DNA from: Nostoc linckia NIES-25 | Lineage (GTDB): Bacteria; Cyanobacteriota; Cyanobacteriia; Cyanobacteriales; Nostocaceae | DNA: 64,000 nt | Assembly (NCBI RefSeq): GCF_002368035.1 | Contig: NZ_AP018223.1 | Span: forward strand, 192,984-256,983 | Reading direction: 5' to 3' | Part shown: in pieces, positions 8,834 through 17,465 of the stretch | How the letters are laid out: each line of letters starts with the position of its first letter | How positions within the stretch are numbered: the stretch's first letter is position 1 | Translations under genes and position numbers: made by a program | Notes under the pieces: generated by a model | Told to the model about the DNA's origin: nothing | Database searches by the model: none | Seen by the model: only the letters and a program-made list of their open reading frames with translations

Positions 8834-9667
8834 TTATGGTAACCAAGGAAAAGAGCGAAAATCTGGCGGACGTTTTTCGAGAAACGCTTTTTTGCCTTCA
8901 GACCCTTCTTCAGTCATGTAATACAGTAGAGTGGCATTGCCAGCGAGTTCTTGTAAACCAGCTTGTCCGTCACAGTCAGCGTTAAATGCTGCTTTGAGAC
9001 ATCGAATTGCGATCGGACTTTTTTCTAAAATCTCTTGCGCCCATTGAATACCTTCGGCTTCTAGTTGCTCGACTGGGACGATGCAATTAATTAACCCCAT
9101 TTCTAAAGCTTGTTGTGCATCATATTGACGGCAGAGAAACCAAATTTCTCGTGCTTTTTTTTGACCCACAATGCGGGCTAGATAGCTGGCGCCAAAACCA
9201 CCATCAAAACTGCCGACTTTCGGCCCAGTCTGCCCGAAAATGGCGTTATCTGCGGCGATAGTGAGGTCGCAAATCAAGTGTAGGACATGTCCGCCACCGA
9301 TCGCATATCCAGCTACCAAAGCAATTACTACTTTCGGCATGGAACGAATCAAGCGTTGCAAATCCAGCACATTCAACCGAGGAACGCCACTATCGTCTAC
9401 ATAACCAGCATGTCCCCGCACGCTTTGGTCGCCACCAGCACAGAAAGCATATTTACCATCAGTGTGTGGCCCATATCCAGTAAAGAGGACAACGCCAATG
9501 GTAGTATCTTCACGAGCATCACAAAAAGCATCGTAAAGTTCAAAGACAGTCTTGGGGCGGAAAGCATTGCGTTTGTGGGGGCGGTTGATGGTGATTTTCG
9601 CAATACCATCGGTTTTTTGATACAGGATATCTTCGTAGGTTTTGGCAGTTTGCCAGTTGATTTGCAT
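8834..9667 (-). CDS. menB: 1,4-dihydroxy-2-naphthoyl-CoA synthase
   Basis: 277 aa, crotonase fold. It closes the second ring of the naphthoquinone by converting o-succinylbenzoyl-CoA to DHNA-CoA, here for phylloquinone of photosystem I. Visible features: KITINRPHKRNAFRPKTVFE at the N-terminus, the oxyanion-hole region YAFCAGGDQSVRGH, and IGQTGPKVGSFDGGFGASYL-type sequence in the middle (FGQTGPKVGSFDGG). The length matches the family. It shares orientation with menD 2.1 kb upstream, with two opposite-strand nuclease genes between. Confidence 0.95.
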   Translation of the reverse strand: MQINWQTAKTYEDILYQKTDGIAKITINRPHKRNAFRPKTVFELYDAFCDAREDTTIGVVLFTGYGPHTDGKYAFCAGGDQSVRGHAGYVDDSGVPRLNVLDLQRLIRSMPKVVIALVAGYAIGGGHVLHLICDLTIAADNAIFGQTGPKVGSFDGGFGASYLARIVGQKKAREIWFLCRQYDAQQALEMGLINCIVPVEQLEAEGIQWAQEILEKSPIAIRCLKAAFNADCDGQAGLQELAGNATLLYYMTEEGSEGKKAFLEKRPPDFRSFPWLP

Positions 9668-9868
9668 TGGTATGGAGTGTGCTGTTGCTTAGAGAATTTT
9701 ATCGCGGACGTAGGGAGTTGCGATACCTGCGGCGATCGCTGAGCTTGTCGTACCCCTACGGGGAAGCAAGCTACGCGCAGCGTCTCGTAGAGAAGTGTGG
9801 GCTACGCCTACGCTAAGATTAATGCCTCAAGCTTTACAATCAGGGCTGGTAATTCATTAGCGACGACA
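9668..9868. repeat. Dispersed GC-rich repeats upstream of the Rpn-type gene
   Basis: The stretch at about 9725-9830 is built from small dispersed repeats (ggcgatcgctgagcttgtcg, cgcagcgtctcgtagagaag, gggctacgcctacgctaag). These extend the open frame upstream of the true start of the next gene and should not be read as protein. Confidence 0.6.
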
Positions 9869-10693
9869 ATGCGACGGGACTCCATCTTCTACAAATTGTT
9901 TAAGCAATTTCCAGGGTTGCTGTTTGAGTTAGTAGACCAACCACCCCCAGAAGCAGCAAACTACCAGTTTGAATCGGTTGAGGTTAAAGAAACAGCGTTT
10001 CGGATTGATGGAGTATTTCTACCTCCCGCCAATGCAGTTTCTAAAATTGTTTTCTTTGCTGAAGTTCAGTTTCAGAAGGACGAAGATTTATATCACCGCT
10101 TCTTTAGCGAATTGTTTTTGTTTCTTTATCGCCACTCAATTCGTTACGATGACTGGTTTGGAGTGCTGATTTTTCCTTCTCGCAGTCTCGAACCGTCTAA
10201 TTTAACGATTCACCGTGCTTTATTACAAAGTGGTCAAGTTAGGCGGGTTTATCTCGATGAGTTAGGGGATTTACGACAACAACCTTTGGGATTGGGTTTG
10301 ATGTTGCTGACAAATGTTACTTCTGAAACTGAAGCAGTTCAAGGGGCGCGGTTTTTGCTGGAACAGGCACGGCAACAATCAGAGCAAGCGATAATTGATT
10401 TAGTGACAACGATTATTCTCTACAAGTTTTCTAACCTGAGTCGAGAGGAGATTGAAGCGATGTTGGGACTGAATTTGGAAGAACCACGGGCAATTCGCGA
10501 AGCTAAGGAAGAAGGAGAAAGAAAAATCGTTTTACGACAATTAAATCGGCGCGTGGGTAATATTCCTGATGAGCTTCTGTCGCAGATTCAAGGGTTATCA
10601 GTGGAACAGTTGGAAGCTTTAGCTGATGCTTTGTTAGATTTTTCTACTCTTGCTGATTTGGAAGGGTGGTTACAAGGTCAACCAAAAGAGTAA
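9869..10693 (+). CDS. Rpn-family nuclease/transposase-like protein (DUF2887 + DUF4351)
   Basis: 274 aa from the ATG at 9869. The frame opens earlier, but that part is repeat sequence. The N-terminal domain (MRRDSIFYKLFKQFPGLLFE) is DUF2887-type with PD-(D/E)XK-like residues: Asp in RIDGVF, then Glu and Gln in FAEVQF. The C-terminal part, from REAKEEGERKIVLRQLNRRV to TLADLEGWL, is DUF4351. Such proteins are abundant in cyanobacteria and are related to recombination-promoting nucleases; they rarely have known partners. It lies opposite to menB and menD, which suggests later insertion. Confidence 0.82.
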   Translation: MRRDSIFYKLFKQFPGLLFELVDQPPPEAANYQFESVEVKETAFRIDGVFLPPANAVSKIVFFAEVQFQKDEDLYHRFFSELFLFLYRHSIRYDDWFGVLIFPSRSLEPSNLTIHRALLQSGQVRRVYLDELGDLRQQPLGLGLMLLTNVTSETEAVQGARFLLEQARQQSEQAIIDLVTTIILYKFSNLSREEIEAMLGLNLEEPRAIREAKEEGERKIVLRQLNRRVGNIPDELLSQIQGLSVEQLEALADALLDFSTLADLEGWLQGQPKE

Positions 10694-10700
10694 ATTTTAT

Positions 10701-10750
10701 GCAGAATCCCCGAAGAACTTTTAGCCAAAATTCAGTCATTATCCCTGTAC
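10701..10750 (+). pseudogene. Relic of a second DUF4351 C-terminus
   Basis: Just after the Rpn gene, one frame reads IPEELLAKIQSLSL, closely matching IPDELLSQIQGLSV inside the preceding gene. It has no start and runs into unrelated sequence. This looks like the remains of a tandem paralogue. Confidence 0.5.
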
Positions 10751-10781
10751 AAACGTAAAAAGATAACTCTACAGGAACTAC

Positions 10782-11522
10782 ATGGTATTTCCATTTAAAG
10801 TTGGGCACAAGTATACCAGACGTGATGTGTATCGGATTATCGGTATATCTGAAGATACTCACGGGGGAAACTGGGACACAGGATATGCATCTCATCGCAA
10901 TGATTGGTTCATCTTCTGCAATGTAGGAACATCAGGACGAACAGGGCATGACTACGCTAATCAATGGTTTGGGAATCGATTGGAATGGTATGGAAAGACA
11001 AATTCGCAGTTGCATCACCCATCAATACAGTCCCTTTTAAGTATAAATAACAATACTTATATCTTTTGGCGGGAAGAAAATTTGCAACCCTTTGTCTTTG
11101 CTGGAATTGGAAATGCAGAAAAAGTTGAAAATACTATTCCTGTAAAAATTGTTTGGGCTTTTGAAACAGAAATATTTCCAGATGAAATCTGCTCAGCCAC
11201 ACCGCTGAATGAAGGAGCAGTATGTCAAGTATTAGTCAATGCTTATGAACGAAATCCAGTAGCACGTAAAAAGTGCATTGAATACTACGGTACGAGTTGC
11301 TATGTATGTGACTTCAATTTCTATAAAGTATTTGGCGAAATAGGCGAAGGTTTTATTCATATTCACCACCTTCATCCACTTTCTAAGATAGCTCAAGAAT
11401 ACGAAGTTGATCCTGTAAGAGATTTGCGTCCTGTGTGTCCAAATTGTCATGCCATGATTCATCGGCACTCTCCACAACTTACTATTGAACAAGTAAAAGC
11501 GTTACTTAGAACTAATTTGTAA
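10782..11522 (+). CDS. SRA-like plus HNH endonuclease, candidate modification-dependent restriction enzyme
   Basis: 246 aa. Residues 1-125 (KYTRRDVYRIIGISEDTHGG, then NTYIFWREENLQPFVFAGIG) resemble the DUF3427/ScoMcrA-type SRA-like domain, a modified-base reader. Residues about 165-246 form an HNH nuclease with zinc-finger framework: CYVCDF, then GFIHIHHLHPLSKI and LRPVCPNCHAMIHRH. This pairing is typical of type IV McrA-like enzymes that cut modified DNA. No methyltransferase is adjacent. It is more AT-rich than menB and menD and lies in a probable insertion. The domain call is by pattern; the HNH part is secure. Confidence 0.78.
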   Translation: MVFPFKVGHKYTRRDVYRIIGISEDTHGGNWDTGYASHRNDWFIFCNVGTSGRTGHDYANQWFGNRLEWYGKTNSQLHHPSIQSLLSINNNTYIFWREENLQPFVFAGIGNAEKVENTIPVKIVWAFETEIFPDEICSATPLNEGAVCQVLVNAYERNPVARKKCIEYYGTSCYVCDFNFYKVFGEIGEGFIHIHHLHPLSKIAQEYEVDPVRDLRPVCPNCHAMIHRHSPQLTIEQVKALLRTNL

Positions 11523-11803
11523 ATTCAAGTAAAGTACTTGTATAATAAGGGTCTAATTAATTGTTTAACTAATTTAATTCAATACAGCATTTGTTTGCTG
11601 CAAGCCAGATCTAGTAATGATTTGAGTCCGTTAAATTTTTATTTACGAATCATCTATTACATGATAAAGGTGTTTAAACTGCTATACCATAAATTCTTAT
11701 TTTATGATTATTAATATTAGTAGATAAATCTGTAGTAATACTCCAACTACTTCAGATAAATACTGTATTTCATCTTGCTATTTAGCAGTACATAAAGCGA
11801 TAG

Positions 11804-13594
11804 TTAAATCCTAATATCCGCTGCAAACTCCTTTAGATTCTCTTGTCGCCACTTGGCATCAGCTTTGCGATTTGTCTGCAACTCTAAAACCCGAATTCCT
11901 GTCGTTGGTAGCGGGTTTAATCTTTGCTGCAACTGTTCCCAAGAAGTAATCAATTCATGCTGCACATTATAAGTAGCGCATAACTGAGCGAAATCAATAT
12001 CCTGTGGAGTGCCGAAAAATTCTTCAAATGGTGGATCAAATTTGGCAATAGGTAACATTTCAAAAATGCCGCCGCCGTTGTTATTGATTAACACAATTGT
12101 CAGATGTCCGACAAATTTATTGCGGATTAAAAAACCATTTGTGTCATGTAACAAAGCTAAATCTCCTGTTAGCATCACACTACTTTGCTGGCGATGAGCA
12201 ATTCCTAAAGCTGTGGATAATGTGCCGTCAATGCCATTTGCACCCCGGTTAAAGTGCGATCGCACTTTTAAATTATTCGGTTTCCAGAAAAATTCTACAT
12301 CCCGCACAGGCATACTATTAGCAATAAACAGTGGCGTTCCCGGCGGTAGCGTTTGAGAAATTAACCACGCTGCTTTCCCTTCAAATAATTCCTCCATATT
12401 CCCCATAGTTTGGTCAACAGCTGCCCTAACTTGCGTTTCTGCTGCACACCACTGGCGGAGATAGTCGGGGGAAGATGAGGGAGACAAGGAAGAATTTTCT
12501 ACCCCCTCTCCCTTGTCTAACCAAACAGCCAGTTGTTCTACCGTCATCCGCAAATGCGTTGTCCTTCCGTGCAAAGGGTCGAGGTTTTGGTTGCTGTTGT
12601 CAATTACCCAACGTTGGGGTTGGTTTGCATCTATCCAGGTACGTAATTCTTTACTAGTAGGCATTTCTCCTATTTGAATCACCATTTTGGGTGCTAGCTG
12701 TTTGGCTAGTTGCTGATTTCGCAAAATCAGGTCATAGGTGGAAATTAAATAGGGGTTGAGTTCGGCATAATTTCTCAGTGGGGAAAGTCCCTCTGCTAAA
12801 ACAGGCCATTTGAGAGTTTGGGAAAGTTGAGCGATCGCTTTACAATACTCCTGTGGTTGCTGCGGTTGGGTTACACCTGCGATAATAATCCCGCGATCGC
12901 ATTGTTTCCATTCTTTGGGAATGGGGTATGGGGCATGGGGGATGGGGCATTGTGTAATGTTTGCGATTCCTGCAAAGAAGTCTTCTGGGTGGAATTGGGA
13001 CTGTAAAAAACTCAAGTCACTTCCATCAGGGACAGGTGCTAAAGGATCGCGAAAGGGAATATTCAAATGTACCGGGCCTTTTGTGGGGATTTGCGTCATT
13101 TCCCAGCTATGAATTACCATTTGCCGCAGATAAGCTAACATTCCCATATCAGCAGAGGGTAAGGCTAACTCGGCTTGCCAATTTGGGTAGTTGCCATATA
13201 ATCTCAACTGATCTATTGTTTGGCCAGAGTGACAATCTCGCAGTTCTGGAGGTCTATCGGTGGTTAACACCAACAGTGGTACGCGGCTATATGAGGCTTC
13301 TATGACTGCTGGATAAAAATTCGCGCCTGCTGTACCAGAGGTGCAAAGAAGTACCACAGGGCGTCCGGTTGCTTTGGCTTGTCCTAAGGCGAAGAAGGCG
13401 GCGGAGCGTTCGTCAAGGACGGAAATGGCTTCAATCTCAGGTGCTTGTTGAGCAAAGGCTACTGCTAAGGGTGTGGAGCGCGAACCAGGACAAATAATAG
13501 CACAAGTCAATCCCAGCTGCTTTAGTGTCTCTGTTAAGATATAAGCCCAAAGTTGATTAACATTTTTAAAGGCGATCGGCATCAAATCAAACAT
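11804..13594 (-). CDS. menD: SEPHCHC synthase (MenD)
   Basis: 596 aa, thiamine diphosphate-dependent. It joins isochorismate and 2-oxoglutarate in the phylloquinone pathway. Visible motifs: CPGSRSTPLAVAF and ERSAAFFALGQAKATGRPV at the N-terminus, LTTDRPPELRDCHSGQTIDQ, and the ThDP-binding segment LTGDLALLHDTNG with NNNGGGIFEMLPI near the C-terminus. The middle domain holds low-complexity insertions: CPIPHAPYPIP at about 12918-12950, which is a tandem repeat translated in frame, and ENSSLSPSSSP near 12475-12510. The catalytic regions look intact. Confidence 0.94.
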   Translation of the reverse strand: MFDLMPIAFKNVNQLWAYILTETLKQLGLTCAIICPGSRSTPLAVAFAQQAPEIEAISVLDERSAAFFALGQAKATGRPVVLLCTSGTAGANFYPAVIEASYSRVPLLVLTTDRPPELRDCHSGQTIDQLRLYGNYPNWQAELALPSADMGMLAYLRQMVIHSWEMTQIPTKGPVHLNIPFRDPLAPVPDGSDLSFLQSQFHPEDFFAGIANITQCPIPHAPYPIPKEWKQCDRGIIIAGVTQPQQPQEYCKAIAQLSQTLKWPVLAEGLSPLRNYAELNPYLISTYDLILRNQQLAKQLAPKMVIQIGEMPTSKELRTWIDANQPQRWVIDNSNQNLDPLHGRTTHLRMTVEQLAVWLDKGEGVENSSLSPSSSPDYLRQWCAAETQVRAAVDQTMGNMEELFEGKAAWLISQTLPPGTPLFIANSMPVRDVEFFWKPNNLKVRSHFNRGANGIDGTLSTALGIAHRQQSSVMLTGDLALLHDTNGFLIRNKFVGHLTIVLINNNGGGIFEMLPIAKFDPPFEEFFGTPQDIDFAQLCATYNVQHELITSWEQLQQRLNPLPTTGIRVLELQTNRKADAKWRQENLKEFAADIRI

Positions 13595-13885
13595 AGCTAT
13601 AAAACAATCTTAAATTTTAGATTTTGTTTGGGGAAATTCAATTTAAAATCCCTCTTGGAAAGTTGGACGAGGAAAAGTTCGAGGCTCGGTTTTTGAACCT
13701 TCAAGGGTCAAAAGCAGCTTTTCCTCACCAATGCTCCCGATGGAAACCGACACTGCAAGGCGAGTTTGTTGGCAACAAAATTTCCAGACAGACTAGCTTG
13801 ACGCCACTTGATTCAACTTTGGGAAGGATGGCAATGTAGTGACTACACTTTCTACACAATGCACACAATTTGCTCTCAAACTTTT

Positions 13886-14254
13886 ATGGACTGCATTTAT
13901 TTAACAGGAATTCGCGGCTATGGCTACACTGGGTATCTGCCAGAAGAACAGGTGCTAGGACAATGGTTTGAGGTTGATGTGAGGTTATGGTTGGATATCT
14001 CCGCAGCGGCTAAGACTGACGCGATCGAAGACACTATAGATTATCGCAGCGTCATTAGCTTAGTACAACATCTGGTCAAAACTTCTAAGTTCGTTTTGGT
14101 GGAGAAGCTGGTAACGGTGATTGCAGATTCTATCCTCCAACAGTACGATCGCATCACACAAGTCCAAGTCACTCTCAGCAAACCTAGCGCCCCAATTCCA
14201 GATTTTGGTGGCAAAATCAGCATTGAACTGACTAAAAGTAAGTCCGAGCTCTAA
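13886..14254 (+). CDS. folB: Dihydroneopterin aldolase
   Basis: 122 aa from the ATG at 13886. FolB cleaves 7,8-dihydroneopterin to 6-hydroxymethyldihydropterin and glycolaldehyde in folate synthesis. Visible: MDCIYLTGIRGYGYTGYLPE (N-terminal substrate loop), TDAIEDTIDYRSV, and LVEKLVTVIADSIL with the family's conserved Glu-Lys. Upstream in-frame starts (13860, 13808) would add residues not seen in the family. The 291 bp before it contains no recognisable gene. Confidence 0.9.
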   Translation: MDCIYLTGIRGYGYTGYLPEEQVLGQWFEVDVRLWLDISAAAKTDAIEDTIDYRSVISLVQHLVKTSKFVLVEKLVTVIADSILQQYDRITQVQVTLSKPSAPIPDFGGKISIELTKSKSEL

Positions 14255-14942
14255 AATACAAAGCGTGCTTTAGACGACACTTATAAATTAGCAAAAACAC
14301 GGATTGAACTGGAGTGTGGAAATATCTGACTAACAGAATTTTTCCTGCCATTTATCGTAACATCAAGGGTTTAAGACCCCAACCATTACACGTAGTATCA
14401 GTTGAGTTGGGGTTTAAATCCCCAACTCCAACTGTCTTTAATTTTGAATTTTGAATTTTGAATTGTTAATCTCCTTGTGCCTTCACTCGTTCTCAAAAAC
14501 CTAAAGCCTTAAATAACCAAGTTTTAGATTATTCATGCCCTTCTTCTGCTTCCTGTCTCCTTAAAAGTTTTTCTCTCAAAACCCACTTCAAAAGCAGGAA
14601 AGGAAAGATTAGTATGCTGTGAATTTAGCAAGTTTTATTCTTGATTAGTTTTTCGATAAATACTATACTGAATGATTTTACTTTTTATCAAGATAATTAT
14701 TGTATGTTGCTAAAGATCGATTTTTGATTGCTCATAATTTATCTCAGATATTAATAGCTTGATATTAGCTGTATCTCATCGTCAAACTAGCTTCAGAAAA
14801 CACAGATATTATCAAATGTAAATAACCTGCTGTTTGCTATTTAGCAAGGTATTGAGAGATTGTTTATGATAAGATTATCGAATTTTAGATCGAGTTGATA
14901 GTAACAACGAAATCTCAACCTTAGCAAACAGGCTATCGTAAC
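14255..14942. other. Intergenic region with short inverted and tandem repeats
   Basis: 688 bp. An imperfect inverted repeat lies at about 14365-14430 (gggtttaagaccccaacc against ggggtttaaatccccaactc). A tandem ttttgaa repeat lies at about 14442-14463. The rest is AT-rich leader for the GGDEF gene. No ORF is supported. Confidence 0.5.
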
Positions 14943-16223
14943 ATGTTCCCCCGGAAAATCCTAGTTGTTGAGGATGAAAAAACCCTAGCCTCAAATATCA
15001 GAAAAATTTTACAAAACTTAGGCTATACCGTTTCAGAAATAAGTGAGTCTGGTGAAGAGGTAATAAAAAAAGTAGCAGAAATTAAACCAAATTTAGTATT
15101 AATTAATATCTGCCTAGCTGGAGAAATTAACGGCGTGCGATTAGTAGATATTATCCAAAATCATTTCCATGTGCCTGCGGTCTATATCATAAATCGTTCC
15201 GAATATAAAATATTAGAAAACGATCGGTTAATTGAGCCTTTTCACTATATAATCAAACCATTTATTGAAAGTGATTTACATTTTGTGATTGAAATGGCTC
15301 TGTATAAACATCAGAGTGAAAAGAGATTACAGGAAGAAAAACAGAGGCTGACAGCAATTATTAACAGTATCGGTCGCGCAGTCATTGTGACATTTGAAAA
15401 TGGTTGTATTCAAATGATGAATCCAATAGCAGAAATTCTGACTGGTTGGAAACAAAGCGAAGCTTTAGGCAAAGATATAGAAGAAGTTGTTAGCTTAGTT
15501 AATAAAGATGTAGGAGAAGCGATTGAAAATTTAGCCATAGATGTAATCGAAGCAGGTGAAATTTTCAATCTACCAGAAAACTGTACGCTAATTTCCAAAG
15601 ATGGGAAAGAAATACCAATAGAGGATAACTTTGCACCCATCCGCGATGGAGATGGCAATATTACTGGTGCAGTTTTAGTTTTTCAAGACATTACTAAACG
15701 CAAGGAAACAGAGGCACAATTGATCCGCAATGCGTTTTATGATGGATTGACAGAATTACCGAATCGTGTGTTATTTCTAGACAGGTTAAAACAAGCAATT
15801 GAACGTAGCAAACGCAAAAGCGATTATTATTTTGGAGTTTTGTTTTTAGATTTAGATAACTTCAAAGAGATTAACGATCGCTTTGGGCATGGAGTAGGGG
15901 ATGATTTTCTAGTAGCGATCGCTAGACGTTTAGAGTCATGCTTACGTAGTGGCGATACTGTAGCACGATTTGGTGGCGATGAGTTTACCGTTCTTTTAGA
16001 AGATATTAGAGACGTTACTGACGCTACCAACGTTGCCAGACGCATTCAAGACTCCCTCAGGTTACCCCTTAGCCTCGACGGAAATCAACTACAAACTACA
16101 GCCAGTATTGGTATTGCTTTGAATTGTAATAGCTATGAAGAACCTGCAACCCTACTACGGGATGCTGATACTGCTATGTATCGAGCTAAACGCCAAGGAA
16201 AAGCTACTTATGCAATATTTTAG
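14943..16223 (+). CDS. REC-PAS-GGDEF protein, probable diguanylate cyclase with degenerate receiver
   Basis: 426 aa. Receiver domain about 4-120, PAS domain about 133-255 (TAIINSIGRAVIVTFENG, then FQDITKRKETEAQL), GGDEF domain about 262-426. GGDEF is intact (ARFGGDEFTVL), with an RxxD inhibitory site (RSGD) five residues before it, so c-di-GMP synthesis with product inhibition is likely. In the receiver the acidic pair (ED, 10-11) and Lys105 remain, but the phospho-acceptor position is Asn55 (LVLINICLAGE) instead of Asp. Phosphorelay input is therefore doubtful; PAS sensing or protein contact may replace it. Confidence 0.9.
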   Translation: MFPRKILVVEDEKTLASNIRKILQNLGYTVSEISESGEEVIKKVAEIKPNLVLINICLAGEINGVRLVDIIQNHFHVPAVYIINRSEYKILENDRLIEPFHYIIKPFIESDLHFVIEMALYKHQSEKRLQEEKQRLTAIINSIGRAVIVTFENGCIQMMNPIAEILTGWKQSEALGKDIEEVVSLVNKDVGEAIENLAIDVIEAGEIFNLPENCTLISKDGKEIPIEDNFAPIRDGDGNITGAVLVFQDITKRKETEAQLIRNAFYDGLTELPNRVLFLDRLKQAIERSKRKSDYYFGVLFLDLDNFKEINDRFGHGVGDDFLVAIARRLESCLRSGDTVARFGGDEFTVLLEDIRDVTDATNVARRIQDSLRLPLSLDGNQLQTTASIGIALNCNSYEEPATLLRDADTAMYRAKRQGKATYAIF

Positions 16224-16278
16224 TACTGACTAAGCCCTTTTGGGGTGGGTGTAAGGGTAATATGCCCCTAAAGTTTAA

Positions 16279-16802
16279 TACCAATTTGAAATCAAAATGC
16301 GACAGTTTTATGAGTAGGGGCGTACAGATGTGCATTGGTGTCAACTTAAGCTCAAACGCTTATACCACAGGCATTTTACCCCACCCCTAACCCCTCCCCT
16401 TGCTAAGGGGAGGGGAGGTTTTGCGCCAGCAAAACCGGGGTGGGGTAACGCGGATCTTGATAGTAAGCAAGTAGAACTCGCTCATCACTTTTCTATCAAG
16501 GTTTCACGTTAAGTTGACACCAATGATAGATGTGGTTCAAATACATGAAAATAGCTATAAGCTAAAACTCCTGCCCCACAATCGTTTTACCCCACCCCCT
16601 ACCCCTCCCCAAGGTATCGGGGAGGGGCGATTTTGGCTTTAGACAAAACCGGGGTGGGGTAACGCGGATCTTGCTTGATAGTAAGCAAGTAGAACTCGCT
16701 CATCACGTTTCTATCAGGGTTTCACGTTAAGCTGACACCAATGACAGCTGTACACCCCTACAGCCGATTTATATGTCGCAAATATTTTTGGAAATAGTAT
16801 AT
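16279..16802. mobile_element. Composite inverted-repeat element with two interior units
   Basis: The left end taccaatttgaaa is preceded by TAA. Next come aatgcgaca and gtaggggc, then an inner unit at 16333-16525 with ends cattggtgtcaacttaa / ttaagttgacaccaatg. A second, partly degraded unit ends at 16743. The mirror half (acacccctac, then atgtcgcaaa) runs to about 16802. Each unit encloses G/C-rich hairpin sequence (cccctaacccctcccc against ggggaggggagg) and the shared gtaagcaagtagaactcgct. No transposase gene is present. A related element lies at 60570-60882. Confidence 0.7.
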
Positions 16803-16904
16803 AGGTTGAAAGCGAATTAATTTATCAATAGCCATTTCCCTACACCCCTATTTCTTGACTAATGTGCAAAAATTACTCTGGTATCCCTTGGTTATAAATC
16901 CATC

Positions 16905-17465
16905 ATGGAAAAAACCGAAAAACAGAAAATGCTCGCAGGCGAATTATATTGGGCAGAAGATCCTGAATTAGCTGCCGAAAATAAACGAGCTAGTCGTATG
17001 TTGCGAAAGTACAATTCTACAACCGAAGAACAGCAACAGCAACGACAACAAATTTTGCAGGAATTATTTGGAAAAATTGGTCAACAAGTAACAGTCATAC
17101 CACCTTTTCACTGTGACTATGGCAGTAATATTTTCGCTGGGGATAAATTATATTTAAACTATGGCTGTGTAATTTTAGACTGTAATACAGTTTGCATTGG
17201 CGATAATGTTTTATGCGCTCCTTATGTTCAAATTTATACTGCCTATCACCCTACAGAACCGGAAATTCGCCTTTCTGGTAGAGAACTAGCAGCTCCAATT
17301 AAGATTGGTAATAATGTCTGGATTGGTGGCAATGCAATTATTTGTCCCGGTGTAACTATTGGTGATAATACGACCATTGGTGCTGGTAGTGTAGTTACAA
17401 AAAATATACCTGAAAATGTTATTGCTGCTGGCAATCCTTGTCGTGTGATTCGGAATTTATCTTAA
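16905..17465 (+). CDS. Maltose/galactoside-type sugar O-acetyltransferase
   Basis: 186 aa, left-handed beta-helix acetyltransferase of the Maa/LacA/NodL group. The N-terminal helical cap (KQKMLAGELYWAEDPELAAE) is typical, followed by hexapeptide repeats. The active-site region has YTAYHPTEPEIR with the catalytic His, and the acetyl-CoA site is IGNNVWIGGNAIICPGVTIG. It would transfer acetyl groups to sugar hydroxyls. The natural substrate is not evident. Its stop overlaps the stop of the converging ccbP-like gene by 4 bp. Confidence 0.9.
   Translation: MEKTEKQKMLAGELYWAEDPELAAENKRASRMLRKYNSTTEEQQQQRQQILQELFGKIGQQVTVIPPFHCDYGSNIFAGDKLYLNYGCVILDCNTVCIGDNVLCAPYVQIYTAYHPTEPEIRLSGRELAAPIKIGNNVWIGGNAIICPGVTIGDNTTIGAGSVVTKNIPENVIAAGNPCRVIRNLS

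Noticed and set aside
9797..9868. Longer N-terminus of the Rpn-type protein
   Set aside because: The added 24 codons come from dispersed repeats; family proteins begin at the MRRDS position.
13624..13839. 71-aa ORF upstream of folB
   Set aside because: No recognisable features; partly spans the folB leader.
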